Source: Okapia johnstoni (Eukaryota > Chordata > Mammalia > Artiodactyla > Giraffidae). From it: a DNA stretch of 64,000 bases. The notes below the pieces were generated by a model, which saw only the letters and a list, made by a program, of their open reading frames with translations, had not been told where the DNA came from and made no database searches. The position numbers and the translations under genes are program-made. The stretch covers positions 118,446,501-118,510,500 of the forward strand of contig CM044308.1 in NCBI GenBank assembly GCA_024291935.2, given 5' to 3'. Position 1 is the stretch's first letter. Every line of letters begins with the position of its first letter. Positions 1 through 12,785 of the stretch are shown here, in pieces.

Positions 1-2000
1 TTTATAAGATAAACTGACCAAAGATTATTAAAAGTGTACAAAATACATACACAATGAATAATATTATACAAAAACAAAGCGGTTGTTGTATTGGACAGTA
101 CTTTGGGATAGTTTTTTGATTACCTTTTTTTTACACAAGTAATAAGTAAAAGCATTCTCCTTTTAAATTCAAACTGCACACAGATAAGGCTAAAGGCCTC
201 ACCACTACCAAATCCTTGTCACCTCCTCCCACTAGCTTTGAGCCCACACCCTTCTAGAGATAATCAGTGCTTGGTCTACCTCCTTTCAGATCTTTTTTCA
301 TGCCTTTATAAGAAGTACTCATAGAAATGTAGCTCATTCCTTTATGTGTTGCATAGTATTCCATTATGTAACAATACTACAGATAGTCTAGATATTCACT
401 TATTGTTGGACATTTATCTTGTTTCTCATTTTTTCCTTCATACAACACTTGCCATGAAATATCATGCCTCCTAATAAAATATATACATATACACATATAT
501 TATGCTTCTTTAGAAAGCGCTAACTAGGTCATTCACATTTCTTTCATTTCATAAATATCAAACTTCCTTCCAAATGGCTCTACCAAATTACATGCCTACA
601 ATTGTGCTTTTCCTAGCCTTTTATTCACTGTTGTTTATATTGTCTCTATAATTCAAACAAAAATTTCTAAAAGAATCTATCCTGTATGGCCCTGTACAGT
701 TACCTATTCAAATAACGGAGAAAATAAATCTCCATTTCTCTTGTTATTGAGAAGGTATAAATCTAGTTCCCTGCTCTTTTGTACTAGTTTTAAATCATCT
801 GTAATTCAAAGCAAAAAACAGTGTGGCAATGTAAATGCCATTTAGCCTTAGCACTCAAAGATACAATGTTGACAGTGTTGCTATGTGTGGGTGTGTGGAA
901 AAGTGAATGTATCACTTCTATGATGCCCATACAAAGTTGTTCTTGGCTTTACCACAACACACACAGTTAGTACATGCTGTAGAGTAGACTGTGGCTCGGT
1001 ATCTTCACTTCACAGACTGCCAGTGTCTGTAATCAAAAGGAACCACTCTATCTTTGCAGAGCATCAGGTTGGACCATCTGCCACTACTTCTGCTTCCCCA
1101 GCATCCCTGAGCTTTGCTGCATTGCATAAAAAACTGCAGTAGTCAAAGAGAAAATTCTGCATCTTCCTATTAGTTTCTATTAACAAGCATAAAAATGTGA
1201 AAAAAAATAATATAGAATGGAATATGTGTGCTGGACAGCTAAGCTACGTTATCAATGAATGCACCAGTAACAACTCATCAGCTTAGAGCACAAATGGAAA
1301 AATAGGCAAGTTGTACAGGTTTTCTTCTACTAAGAATGGCAGCTCACATTCTGCAACACGCCAAATACGTCACTTAAAAGTTAACAATCTCAAATAATTT
1401 CTGGGGATGAATATGTCTTTGAAAACTGCCCATAAGAACATAAATCAGAAATGACACCACTTAGTTTATGATCACAGGAAATCTGTTGTATACTTAAAAT
1501 GCTGCAGGAGAGTCTTAAAAAAATATCACGGAAAGAATGCCTTTAAGTATTCACTTAGCTTTTTTTATTCTCCATAATATAACAAAATGACTATTTAACA
1601 TATGTTGATGACAAGTTTTCTAGTTCATTCACTTGCTTCCAGCAGTTTTTCAAATCAAACACACAATTTATCATTCTCCTGGTTCATAAACTTTTGAGCT
1701 ATCAGCAACACTGCACTCATCAGTTCAACTACACTAAAATATATGTTTCCAAGTACTCTCCTTTCCCCCCAGAGATGAAAAAACTTAGTCAAAAGACAAT
1801 CAGTAGCCCAAATTTCTCTGCAAATCTAACCAGATGTAATGCCAAGTTGTCATCAGTGTCTTTAATCTCTAAAAAAAAAAAGAGAGAATATATGTTGTAT
1901 CTAACCTAGCATTTTACACTTTAAAGGCATTTTCACAGACACTATCTCATAAGATTCTTCCCATGTAAGTGGGGGCAGGGGGGTGGGGGGGAGGCGGCGG
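1..2000. other. No gene seen; weak old repeat traces
   Basis: AT-rich intronic sequence. About 290-480 resembles the 3' part of an old L1 in minus orientation (pattern of a one-base-varied cattcctttat...attccatta...ttggacatttat). About 1900-1965 resembles the 5' part of a MIR. The rest is unassigned and carries no convincing frame. Confidence 0.5.
1971..1993 (+). other. G-rich quadruplex-type tract
   Basis: GGGGG, GGGGGG and GGGGGGG runs separated by CA and T, immediately 5' of a CHR SINE. Probably a low-complexity tract expanded next to the insertion. Confidence 0.6.
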
Positions 2001-2120
2001 AATTCCCTGGCAGTCCAGTGGTTAGGACTCCGAGCTTTCACTGTCAAGGTCCTAGGGTTCAATCACTAGCCCAGGAACTAAGACCCCACAAACTGCTGGG
2101 GATGGCCAAAAAAAAAAAGG
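2001..2120 (+). repeat. CHR-class tRNA-Glu SINE
   Basis: Recognisable ATTCCCTGGCAGTCCAGTGG box A-like head, a GGTTCAATC box B-like motif, a GGCCA end and an A-tail. Antisense to USP32. Confidence 0.85.
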
Positions 2121-2147
2121 GATTTTTGCAATAGTTTAGTCAGATAA

Positions 2148-2540
2148 GCACAGACCACAGCTTGTCTAACTCAGTGAAACTAAGCCATGCTATATGTGGC
2201 CACCCAAGACAGACGCGTCATGGTGGAGAGGTCTGACAGAATGTGGTCCACTGGAGAAGGGCATGGCAAACCACTTCAGTATTCTTGCCTTGAGAACCCC
2301 ATGAACAGCTGAAAAGGCAAAAAGATAGGACGCTGAAAGATGAACTCCCCAGGTTAGCAGGTGACCAATATGCTACTGGAGATCAGTGGAGAAATAACTC
2401 CAGAAAGAATGAAGGACACCGACTCAATGGACATGAGTTTGGGTAAACTCCGGGAGTTGGTGATGGACAGGGAGGCCTGGCGCGCTGCAATTCATGGGGT
2501 CTCAAAGAGGCGGACACGACTGAGCGACTGAACTGAACTG
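2148..2540 (+). mobile_element. Internally deleted BovB with perfect target duplication
   Basis: The first about 265 bases match the BovB 5' part (ending near ...CCAGAAAGAATGAAGG) and join directly to the BovB 3' end (about 2415-2540, ending GACTGAGCGACTGAACTGA). The joined copy is flanked by the 10-base direct repeat AGTCAGATAA at 2138-2147 and 2541-2550, so it inserted as one short unit lacking the whole reverse transcriptase. Bov-A SINEs share this 5'-plus-3' architecture. Confidence 0.85.
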
Positions 2541-2893
2541 AGTCAGATAAAGCTAACATATATCTCTGTACTGGTTCTTTTGAGGAGAGAGAAAAAGACT
2601 TAAAGCAAGGAGGGAGGGGAAGGAGGAAGCAGAAAGGCAAGAAAAAGGGAAGGAAGGAAAGAAGGCGGAGGGGTAAGGAGGAAGGATAAATGGGAAGGAG
2701 GGAGGGATGGAGGAAGAGAAGGCCAGCCCACACACTGGTTTCAGGTTTCCTAAGGGAACCCATGATGTTTCTTTCACCATCATCCCCTAAAACCTGCTAA
2801 GCCAGTCACATTTAATCTCCGTGAATTTAAAATTAAAATCATTTACTACTTTCATTCTCTTTCCCTTTGAGAAAAGTTTTTTATAACATAATA
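2541..2893. other. Purine-rich low-complexity stretch and unassigned sequence
   Basis: 2591-2722 is a GGAAGGA/GGGAGGA-type purine tract on the plus strand; the open frames over it are compositional artefacts. 2723-2893 is unassigned. Confidence 0.8.
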
Positions 2894-3019
2894 CAGTAAG
2901 TTCCCTACATAAGAACAAGTTTTGTTCCGACTGCACATCTGCAAGTCCAAATCGGTCATAAGTCTCACAAAGTTAGTAACCCAGCTAACACAACAGGCTA
3001 TATATTGTACGTATACTGT

Positions 3020-3250
3020 ACGTACGCGTGTATGCATGCGCATGCGCTCGGTCATGTCCGACCCTTTGCCAAGACCCTGGACCATAGCCCGCCAGGATCC
3101 TCTGTCCATGGAATTTTCCAGCCAAGAATACTGGAGTGGGTTGTCATTTCCTCCACCAGGGGATCTTCCTTACCCAGGGATTGAAACTGTCTCTTGCGTC
3201 TCCTGCGCTGGCAGGCAGATTCTTTACCACTGCACAACCTGGGAAGCCCC
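3020..3250 (-). repeat. Bov-tA SINE inside the Tigger
   Basis: Minus-strand copy: CGGTCATGTCCGACCC through ...ATTCTTTACCACTG and GGGAAGCCCC, the reverse complement of the Bov-tA body and tRNA head. Its 3' tail forms a TGCATGCGCATGCGC alternating tract. Confidence 0.9.
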
Positions 3251-3611
3251 AATAGGTTTATACTTCTCACACAAATGGTACATTAACAAAACAAACAAAA
3301 AAAATAAAGAAAATATTTTTAATTTCACAGTAAAGTACCTTGAAAAGTACAGTGGGAAGTACAACAGCTAGCATACAGGGGCTGGCATCCAGTGAACTGG
3401 AGGAGGGAGGGGTGGTCAGAGATGGCACAACTGAAGGATCATCAGTAACAGGAGACAGATGGCAAGCTGCGATTTCACTCACACCTGAAGTTAATGGCAC
3501 AGGTTCTGGATCCTTGCTGATTTCAATTCTACTGAGCCTTGAAAACAATCTTGAAAAGATGATCCAGTGATACCTGGGTAGAAGCTCTTTTTTTTTCTCA
3601 TCAGAGATGAC

Positions 3612-3866
3612 TCAGTAGCACGGGATTGCATTCGGAATGGCTGCTGCAATCTTTGTGTACCGTTCTATGTTCAAGTCCTGTGCCTCCAAAACTAACAGTG
3701 CCTCCTTGAATAAAGAAAATCCCCTTGGCATCTCCTGCATTGTGAATCTCTTTGGTTCTTCAGTTATTTCTTCTTCTTCTTGTCTCTCTTTGCCCTTTCT
3801 CCTGGCTTCTCCCTCCACTCTCTCAATCATTTTCATTTTTGCTTTCATGGTTACATCACCTGGCAT
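3612..3866 (-). pseudogene. Tigger transposase C-terminal remnant
   Basis: The minus-strand frame contains ITEEPKRFTMQEM, FSLFKEALLVLEAQDLNIERY and KIAAAIPNAIPCY, which resemble the C-terminal region of Tigger/pogo-like transposases after the DDE domain. No DDE catalytic region or DNA-binding CENP-B-type domain remains in the element. About 84 codons stay open; no start, promoter or splice context suggests use, so this is a relic. Confidence 0.75.
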
Positions 3867-4097
3867 TTCTGCTTTTATGCTTGCTTCCAGACATCTGGGT
3901 TTGAAAAAAAAGATACTGTACTACTGTAGGCTATACAGTACTGTAAACTACATAAAAGCACAAGTACTTCTAGAGGATGCACACACATGACAATGTACCC
4001 CAGACACATGAACTAACTTATGTGATTGGATATGCAAATGTACATTCGCATCTTTGAAAGTTCACAACTAGGAGATTCATATGTAGGGGACTTACTG

Positions 4098-5984
4098 CAT
4101 ATCCTAAATCTCCCCTTTTCAGAAATTTTACTATTCACTGAGATGTCTGCTAAGAAATGAAAGCTCAGTTTTCCAATGACATCATCTTCCAAGTAAGTCA
4201 AATTTTGTATTTTAGACTCCCACTGGTAAAGCAAGTCACATATAACAACACAGGTGTACATCTTTAGCAATTAATTACAGAATTAAAAGCCTGACATTCT
4301 ATATTCTACTACCAGTACTAACTAAATCCATAATGTTCAAGTTTAAAGTTACTTTTTTATATTTTTCAATTAAGAAACCATGAAAAATTTCCCACAATTC
4401 TATGAGAATTCACCTATCTTTATGCTTCACTAAGGTCCTTGATGACAGGCACGACAAAGAAAACCACTTTAGAAGAGAACAAGTTAATGAACTTTGGAAA
4501 TAAAAAAATGTATTAGAAGAAAACAATGAAATTTGGAATTGTTCTTTTAATTTCCACAGAGTGGAAATAACTAGTTTTTTTAACTATCCTGTAAAACTAG
4601 TGAAAAAGAACACATATAGTGCCTCTATTCTCAACACTGCTGTCATTTAGGAAGAAATAGTGCTGAAAACAAATCAACACCTTGGCAACTACTACACCTA
4701 ATAAAAGACAGGAAAAAATGTCATATTCAGTACTACTAATGGTAACAACATACAACAACTGACAAACTTTTAGATGTTACTCCTTCAGATACCAAAAGCA
4801 ATTTTGAAAAAATTATTTAAATGGGTAAGAGTCAGATGTGGACAATTTTGAATTCTTTAAAGAAATTCACATATTTACACTGTCAAACTGAGTTTCTGCT
4901 TTATATTTTCTCAATAGTGTTTACTCATACTTTATAAGAAGGTGCACACCAACCTGGTAGTAACAAATGCTTTAATCTGAAAATTTTTAATTAAAATTAT
5001 AATAAATCTAACAGTTTCAAATTTTTATAGGAAGGATTCATATACCATAGACACTTAATTTTCTTGAATATTTTATATATTGTCCCTTATCAGTTCTCTT
5101 ATCTCAGATTTTCTAATAGCAGTGATTATCAACAAGCCCTGGAGGGAAAATCCATTACTATTCTACTAAATACTCAGGTAGTTACCAACAACAGCATTAC
5201 CAACTTATGGTTTGAACAAAAATGAAAAGGAAGTTATTTCAACAAGTGAAAGTTAATTTTGTTTATAAATGAAGAAAATATGTATTGCTTTCCAGCTTTC
5301 CATGTCAACCAAGCTCTAATTATTCAGTTAATCTAGTTTCATAAATGATTTTATTTCTTTAAAAATGACTGCTTTAAAGTTGAATTTGACTTTCAAGACA
5401 ATTAATCTGTAACTAAAGAATTATCTTTCCTGTAATCATTCACTCAATACTTCCCCAAGGAATTCCCGTCCTAGTTATGTACAAAAATTTTATTCCTTTT
5501 ATCATAACTCTACACTGTGACCTCATGCCAGTGGTTATTAAGTCATCAGGAAACAAAGTAATTACTAAAAGGATTCATTCAGAGAAGCATTTTTTACAAA
5601 TAAAATTTTATACATAAATTTATTAAAATATCCAAAATAATGCCATAGAATAAATATATAAGAGGAAAAATTAGAACAGGGGTACCAGAAAGAGTTTGTT
5701 GAACTTCTGTCTTTTGAAGAAATTAGATCATATTTTTAATAGTAATAGTTTTATTTAAAACTGAAATGAATATTTCACTGCATTTTTAGGAAAAATAAAT
5801 ATAACTGAGATTTGATAAGAGCCTGCTATTGATTCTTGATTTTTATAATTCTAAAAATATTCTAATTTGAGTCTAGTTTTGGAAATTGTGGCGCTGGTGT
5901 TTTTCTCCCAGAAACAGAAAGAAACATGCTGCTATTATTAGTGGATAAGACTCTTAAACCCACGTTTTAAAAGAAATCCATAGG
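4098..5984. other. Unassigned AT-rich intron
   Basis: No gene, repeat family or long frame recognised. Confidence 0.6.
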
Positions 5985-6290
5985 CTTCCCTGGTGGCTCA
6001 GTGGTAAAGAATCTGTCTGCCATTGCAGGATACATGGGTTCAATCCCATATCCAGGAAGATCCCACATGCAGAGCAAATAACCCACACGTCACAATTATT
6101 GAGCCTGTGCCCTAGAGTCCGGGAGTAGCAACTATGGAAGCATTTGCACCCTAGAACCACTGCTCCAAAAGAGAAGCCAGCGCAGTGAGAACCATGCACA
6201 TTTCAACTAGAGAGCTGCCCTGCCCCTCACCTTGCCAAAATAGAGAAAAGCTTGCACAGCAACCAAGAACCCCCACAGCCAAAAATTTTT
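5985..6290 (+). repeat. CHR-2-class long SINE
   Basis: GGCTTCCCTGGTGGCTCAG head, long body with ...AGAGAAGCCAGCGCAGTGAGAA and a CAGCCAAAAATTTTT end. Flanks AAAGAAATCCATA and AAAGAAACCCATA form a 13-base target duplication with one change. Antisense to USP32. Confidence 0.85.
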
Positions 6291-7860
6291 TTTTAATTTT
6301 AAATAAAAATAAAAGAAACCCATATATCTCAGAGAACCATTAAGCTAATAGGAAATAAACAAAAAGAAAATGCAAGGGTTGACAGTAAGTAAAAATTTCA
6401 TATAACCAAGTTCACCTTATTTCATAAACACAATTTCATCCTTTCTGCTGCAAGAAAAATACAGTATTTAGAAATAATGGAGCATTTCACGCTGCACAAC
6501 ACTACTGGATAGAGTTCCACTTGCTGTTTATTTTAACGTAAAAATTTTTTAAACTTGACAGAATTATATAAACACTAAATTTCATTTCAATATGAAGTGG
6601 GGTTTTTATGTTTTTCTTTCTAGCAATCAAGGGAAAGAGAGGTTCTATTGTTAGTAAGAAATCCTGACATAAAGATCTAAAGGAGCTTTACTATTAGAAG
6701 AAAATCTTTTCACCAAAAGGCCCTGGTTCAAAAGAAACAAGGCTACCAGTTATATAGCCATTATAAGTAGGGGGGATAAAGGCTATCAGGAAAATATATT
6801 TTAAACTACGGTCCCAGCTAAAGAAACAAAAATAAAACAAAACAATCTATTAAAACCAAGAATTGAATCTGGCCATCAAAAAATAAACATAAAACAAGCC
6901 TAGGAGTTTCTTTTCTCTATTGCAAACAATGACCACTTCATAATTGTCAGCAATTTCCTGATAACCATACATGGCTTTATAAACAACCTCAAGATGGCAA
7001 CATTCTGAAATTATTACACAAAACCAAATGTGTACAAACACTTCCCAAACAACCAAAGCAGAACAAAATAATTTAAAATAAGGAAGTCTAGATTACATAT
7101 GATGCAATTCAAGTTTCTCTGAGAAAATACACAAGTTTCTGTGGCAAGACTACATGGAGGAATAATCAGAACAAAATTTATGAGGCAAAATAGGAGTTAC
7201 TACACATATTCAAATTCTTTTTAAAGATTTTTTAGAAAATGAAAATGGAAACGTTTCCCTGGCTCATATTGGATTAATTGCTTAGCAGTTAAAAAAACAC
7301 ACATAAATTCAGATACCAACTTTCACTACACTCTAAAATAAATTTCAGGTAAAATTTTTTAAGGCTCAACACTAAAAATATAAAGTCATAAATTCCAATT
7401 GATTATTTTTTTGACATCTGTTAAGAGTAAAAATGTGAAACTTCTGAAGTGTACAAAATACAGTTCACAGGTTTAACTATATCCAAATTTTAAACTTATG
7501 CATATTAAAAAATAGCAAAAAGAAATCAATAAAATGGTAAACCAACTGGAGAATATATAGCAGATCTGTCAGACAATTTACATTTAAAGCATTTATTATA
7601 AAGAGGTTCTACAAGGTGATTTTTTTTTTTAAACTTAAAATGTTGGTAAGAAAAATGACAAAAAGACAATGAGTAAATACAGCTACCAAAAATGACAGGA
7701 AAGTTTCCAGTTTGACAAGTAAATCAAAAAATACAAAATAAAATAAGTTGCCATTTTAGACTATTCAATTAGCAAATAATTTTTTTGGCAAATTATAATA
7801 CCAAATTCTGACAAAATCTTCAGTAAAATCAACACTCATATCACTTTCAGAAAATGATAT
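6291..7860. other. Unassigned AT-rich intron
   Basis: No supported gene or repeat family. Confidence 0.6.
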
Positions 7861-8045
7861 CAAAACAACAAGGTCCTATTATATATACAGCACAGGAAAC
7901 AATATTCAATATCCTATAAAAAACATAATGAAAAAGAACATGAAAAAGAAAATATACATGTATTGATATAATTGAATCACTTTTCTATACAGCAGAAATT
8001 AACACAGCTTTGTAAATCAACTATACTCAAATAAAATTAATTTTT
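7861..8045 (+). repeat. L1 3' end fragment
   Basis: Contains the typical bovid L1 3' end pattern TATACAGCACAGGAAAC, then CAGCAGAAATTAACAC and GTAAATCAACTATACT followed by an AT-rich tail. Confidence 0.8.
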
Positions 8046-9315
8046 TTAAAAAGAAAATGATTCAGACAAAAGATGTTATTTCTTGAATTCTAACCTAAGG
8101 AAATAATCCTAAATTTGGGAGAATCTTCAATGAATGAAGATGTTCATTTTAGCATAATGGAATAAATGACAAACTGGAATAAATTTAAATATCCAGTACT
8201 AAGGCAACAGTAAATTATAGGCAATTCAGGCAATGCAAATATAAAGCAACCAAGAATAATTACAAATATGAAAATGTAACAATTTGAAAAACATACAACA
8301 CACTATGTGACAGAAAACAGAGTTTGAATAAAAGAACACTAGATTGAAATATTTAATTTCACTCCCTTCGTAAGAGTCCACTAAAATTCAATAAAGGGAC
8401 TGTTTTCTTCTTTAAATGCATAACCCGCCCCCCCTCCGGCCAAAAAAAAAGAAATCAGGATAGGAGATAAAGCTAAGAAAAGTTTGGAAGTTATAAAGGA
8501 TGGACACATATAAAATATAGTACTTAGTAGATGTGATAAAGCTGAATCCCTAAGCTGACAATAGGAGGTGAGCTTTTTATATGACCAGAATCCTAGAAAG
8601 GCTCAGAATGAGTGGGACCAGGGTACCTCTAGAAGGTGTAGTAGGATGAGAATAAAGAAGGCACTTGTGCTATTGACTCAAAGCTATTTAAGAAACTGTG
8701 ATACTCCAGAGATCTCCAACTCCGTTTCACACAGCCTGGTCACTAAGCCTCCCCAGCCATGGCAAAAGACTGATTGTCTAGAAGATACGAAACATTTCTC
8801 TGGACATCAGACATAAATGAGGTTAGATAAGCCATTCTAAAAACAAGGGTATTAACTAAATACATGAATGGGAATGTAGAGACATCTCTCCTCTTCCTCC
8901 TCTGAGCTTCTAACAGTCACAAATTTACCCTCCAGACAAAAGACTGGAGGAGACTTTTCTCTGAGAAAAGACCTAAATATATTGAGTTGGGGGTGGGGGG
9001 TTTCACAATAAAAACGCTCAGCAACAAGCCTAATACAGAACTTCTAATCAGCACTATGAGCAGAGAAACAAGATGATTAGGCATGTGCAAAATGCCTGTA
9101 ATATGAAAGAAGCCAAAAAAAAAAAAAAAAACAGGAAAAAAAATTAAGGAAACAGTCTATAGAGGGGAAAAAACCTGTTAATAAAAACATACCATTAATA
9201 TCCTCAAAGATAAAATATGAAAAAGATGAAGGAAAAAAACCAACACTATTAAACAAAATTCACAGAACAAAAATGGGCTCTTAAGGACATACAAATAGCC
9301 AACACACACAAGTAA
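8046..9315. other. Unassigned, possible old L1 traces
   Basis: About 8140-8360 has weak resemblance to an old L1 3' region. An 82-codon frame at 8568-8816 has no recognisable domain and sits in ordinary intron. A-runs at 9114-9131. Confidence 0.5.
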
Positions 9316-10240
9316 AAGTGCAAATTAAAACCATACTGAGATACTACTTCCCACTAATCTGAATGTTTGAAATTAAAAAGTCTCACAATACCAAGCACTG
9401 GTAAGGAAGCAAAGCAACTGAAACTAGTGAAAGTGAAAAAATTATACAACCACTTTGAAAAACTATTTGATGGCTTCTCTTAAAGCTAAACATATACCGA
9501 TTCCATGTCCCAACCATTCCACTCCACTCCTAGGTATATATGAAAGCGTATGTTCAGCAAGACTTGTACAAAAATGTTTATAGCAGTTTTATTCATAATA
9601 GCCAAAACGAGGAAACCCAAATGTCCTACTGAAGAATACTAAATTCACACTGGAGACTACTACTCAGCAACAACATGGATGAATATCACATCTCTCAGAC
9701 ATTTTTTGAGCAAAAAAAGCCAGACGCAAAAGGATACATACTATATGATTCCACTTACATTAAGTGTAAAAATGAACAAAACTAATATATGGTGACAGAA
9801 ATCAGAAAAGTGGATGCCTCTGGTGGGTGGGGGAGAAGGAAATAACCCACTCCAGTATTCTTTCCTGGAGAATTCCGTGGACAGTGGAGCCTGGTGGGCT
9901 GCTGTCCGTAGGGTCACACAGAGTTGGACACGACTGAAATGACTTAGCAGCAGCAACAGCAGCTGGTGGGTGGGAATAATTGATTGGAAAGAAGCATTAA
10001 GGGTCTTTCTGGGGTGATGGAAATATTCTATATCTTGAATTGGGTAATAACATAATTGTAAAGTATTTGTCAGAATTCAATGAACTAAACATTTAAGATC
10101 TATTTTGAAAGGAGTGTAGGTTACATGAATGCATGTTTTTTAAACTCATTGAAGTGTACACTTAAGATCTGTGCATTTCACCACAAGTAAATTTACCACA
10201 TGAAAATTTTCAATAAGAAAAAATTGAGCTTTTAAAAATT
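9316..10240 (+). repeat. Old L1 (L1M-type) ORF2 end and 3' UTR
   Basis: Follows the L1 order: CACTGGTAAGGAAGC, CCACTTTGAAAAACTATTTG, CCACTCCTAGGTATATA, TTCATAATAGCCAAAA, GGGTGATGGAAATATTCT, GTACACTTAAGATCTGTGC. Split by a Bov-A SINE at 9832-9962. Frame is destroyed. Confidence 0.85.
9832..9962 (+). repeat. Bov-A monomer SINE with target duplication
   Basis: GGAGAAGGAAATAACCCACT through GACACGACTGAAATGACTTAG and a short CAG-rich tail. The 12-base repeat CTGGTGGGTGGG occurs at 9820-9831 and 9963-9974. Confidence 0.9.
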
Positions 10241-10244
10241 AAAA

Positions 10245-11120
10245 AAAATGAGAGCAGAAAAACGAAGATCAATTGAAAAACTGTAAGGTAAATTTAAAGA
10301 AATCTCCCCCAAAGTGGTAAAAAGACAAAGATGGAAAAAGCCAAGAAAATTAGAGGATCAGTCCAGGAGGTTCAATATCCAAATAAGAGTTGCAAGAAGA
10401 AAGAAAATCTAAGAGAGGAAATCATCTATGAGATAATTTTTTTAATTTCCTGTTCAGATTAAAGGATTCCATTTTTAGTGGTAAATAGGTGAAAACAGAG
10501 CCATACTAAAGGACATCACTGTGAAATTTCAGAACATTTTAGATAAAAATCCTGTAACCGTCCAGAAACAGAAACAAATACAACGGTTCAAGAATTAGAA
10601 TGGCACTGGATATCTCAACAGCAAATGGGAAGCCAGGGTAAAAACGAAGCAACACTTTTTCAAAATTCTGAAGAAAACTGGTTTCAACTTAGAATTGTAA
10701 CTCAGACAAACTATCAGTTAAGTATGAGGACAGAATTAAGATGTTTTCAGACTTACATATATCCACAGCTGCTGAACGAAATAAAAAGTATGAAGTAGAG
10801 GCGTCCATACAGCTTAAATGATGTGGTCACAGTAACAGTTATGAATTTGTGGAGTACAGCGTTTTTTTTTTTGTTTTTATCAACATGCTATTTGTAATGC
10901 CAGCTATGAAAATAAAAAGCCTTATACTGTTAAAAAATATATATTTTCTCACTTACAAATTTTAATAATTTACCTTAGATAAACTCATGCTCAAAAAGTT
11001 CCTCAAGAAAATCAAAACAAGGAAAAATTTAGAAAGCAGAAGATATGGGATAGAAGTAATAAAGATCTAGTACAGGAGAAGCCCCAGGATAAGGGCAGAA
11101 GGAATTCCCAGGATCTCAAC
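10245..11120 (+). repeat. Ancient L1M ORF1/5'-region fragment (tentative)
   Basis: Resembles the conserved old-L1 segment with GGACATCACTGTGAAATTTC, TTCAAAATTCTGAAG and TTTTCAGACTTACA. No open frame survives. Confidence 0.5.
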
Positions 11121-12785
11121 TATGGACTAGGTTCAAAGAGTAACGAGTCTAGTTTGAGGTGAGTTCGAAGGCTACAGGAAAACATAAGAAGAAACTGATA
11201 ACATCTGATAATCTTGAGAGGTGAGTATAGGGTTGAATTAGTGATTCTTACTTAGGAACACTGCTGCTATCCTTATTAGCACTAAGGGAAAAAAAACTGC
11301 AATAGAAAAATCATAGCTCACTACATAACGTTGGCTGTGAATTATATGTACATGGTCCTAAGGTAAACACTGAATATCTATCTAATCAAAATTATCATAT
11401 TACTGTAGTGGTAGGATGAAGTAATAGGGAGAGGTGAATGGGGAAGTGGTTAAGGGGGAAGGAGGGGAAGAAAGCTAAATTCACATGCTAAGAAGTCGGG
11501 AAGTCAACAGATAATGTCTAGAATATAGTCTCTTGTGAGAAGGAGAAAATATGAAGATAAAGCAACTGCTTATTATTCAACAAAACTATTTACCCCTTTG
11601 AGCTATATGCATGTATGGCACCAATAAAAATAGACATCTCAGAAAACGCTAGAAGATATAAAACTGCATGTGTTATGATTAAAATAATATAAAACATATA
11701 TCGGGAAAAAAAAGTAAAAGCAAATGATTGGCTATGACAGGTGACAGGATCATCAGTGAAATTCTCTCCCTTTTCCAGTTTTTCAGTAATGCTATTGTAT
11801 TGCTTTTTAATTTTTAAACACATTTGACAAAAGTGCTATTGGTTGTTAGATGACATCCCTGTTTGCTTTTGTTTACAATGCTCCCTCCTTTTCAATAGAT
11901 ACCACCCTACTTTTTACAATGCCACCGGATCACCCCATCATCTTTCACCCCTCTTTCCTCTCATCCCCAAACTACTCTCTCTTTCATGACTCTGCTTTAT
12001 CTTACATGAATCATAAGGCCCTGAAGGTCATATCATGTCTTATCTTGGTACAACTAGCACTCACAAAACAGCCTAGAACAGTACATAGGCATTTAGTAAA
12101 AAAAATTTAATCATCCAATTATTTATTTCAATAAGAAATCTAAGTGCTTTTGTCAAATCAAACAAACTATAAAGGTTTTAAAAGGTGGAAAAGGAAAAAG
12201 GAACTAACAAATTACACACAGAAGAGATTTGTAAAAGAAATGTAATTTCTTACTATTCAACTTTATTTTCTCTACTTGAACACTTTAAAAATAATTTACC
12301 TTTAACTTCTCTATATAACTCAGATTAACAAAGCAGTATTCAAATGTTTAATAGGAACTTATCTAGATTACTTTAATGATAAACTCAAAACATCTTCAAT
12401 TCTTTATAAGCTAATGAAAGAGGCAGCTATCAAATGATTCTCTAAACTTTGATTTTGAAGAAAATGTATTACATTTTTTAGAAAAATTTCTTCAATTATA
12501 TTGAAAAAAAAACATTATTTTTCAATAAGTCCTAGAGCTCTTAACCTGATATTCTGTCAACACAAACACTTTTAATGGTGATACTAGCAAACAGTCTCTA
12601 TTTTTCTGCAGCACAAAAAGTTTTGAAAAGTTGTTAAATGGTAAAGGGAATAAATTAATAAAAGCTGTTGAAAGCTTCATAAAACACAACTCCATGTTCA
12701 TAATGGCTAGAAAGCACACAAAAACGTATTTATACATTAACCTGAAAATTTAATCTTAAAAAACAGTCACAGAAAATTTACAATG
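11121..12785. other. Unassigned; probable L2 3' end near 11990-12110
   Basis: The segment ending CCTAGAACAGTACATAGGC and TTTAGTAAA resembles the 3' end of L2 on the plus strand, which explains the 86-codon frame at 11850-12110. The rest shows no gene or family. Confidence 0.45.

Larger units (their letters stand above)
2894..4097 (-). mobile_element. Tigger (pogo/Tc1-mariner superfamily) DNA transposon, both ends present
   Basis: The left end CAGTAAGTTCCCTACATA (2894) and the right end ATGTAGGGGACTTACTG (to 4097) are terminal inverted repeats. A TA precedes the left end (2892-2893); the right TA has decayed. The body is too short for a complete element and keeps only the transposase C-terminal region on the minus strand. 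A Bov-tA SINE splits it at about 3020-3250. It is a fossil DNA transposon copy. Confidence 0.85.

Noticed and set aside
2383..2783. Leucine/proline-rich minus frames
   Set aside because: Translation of a purine-rich tract and a BovB 3' end.
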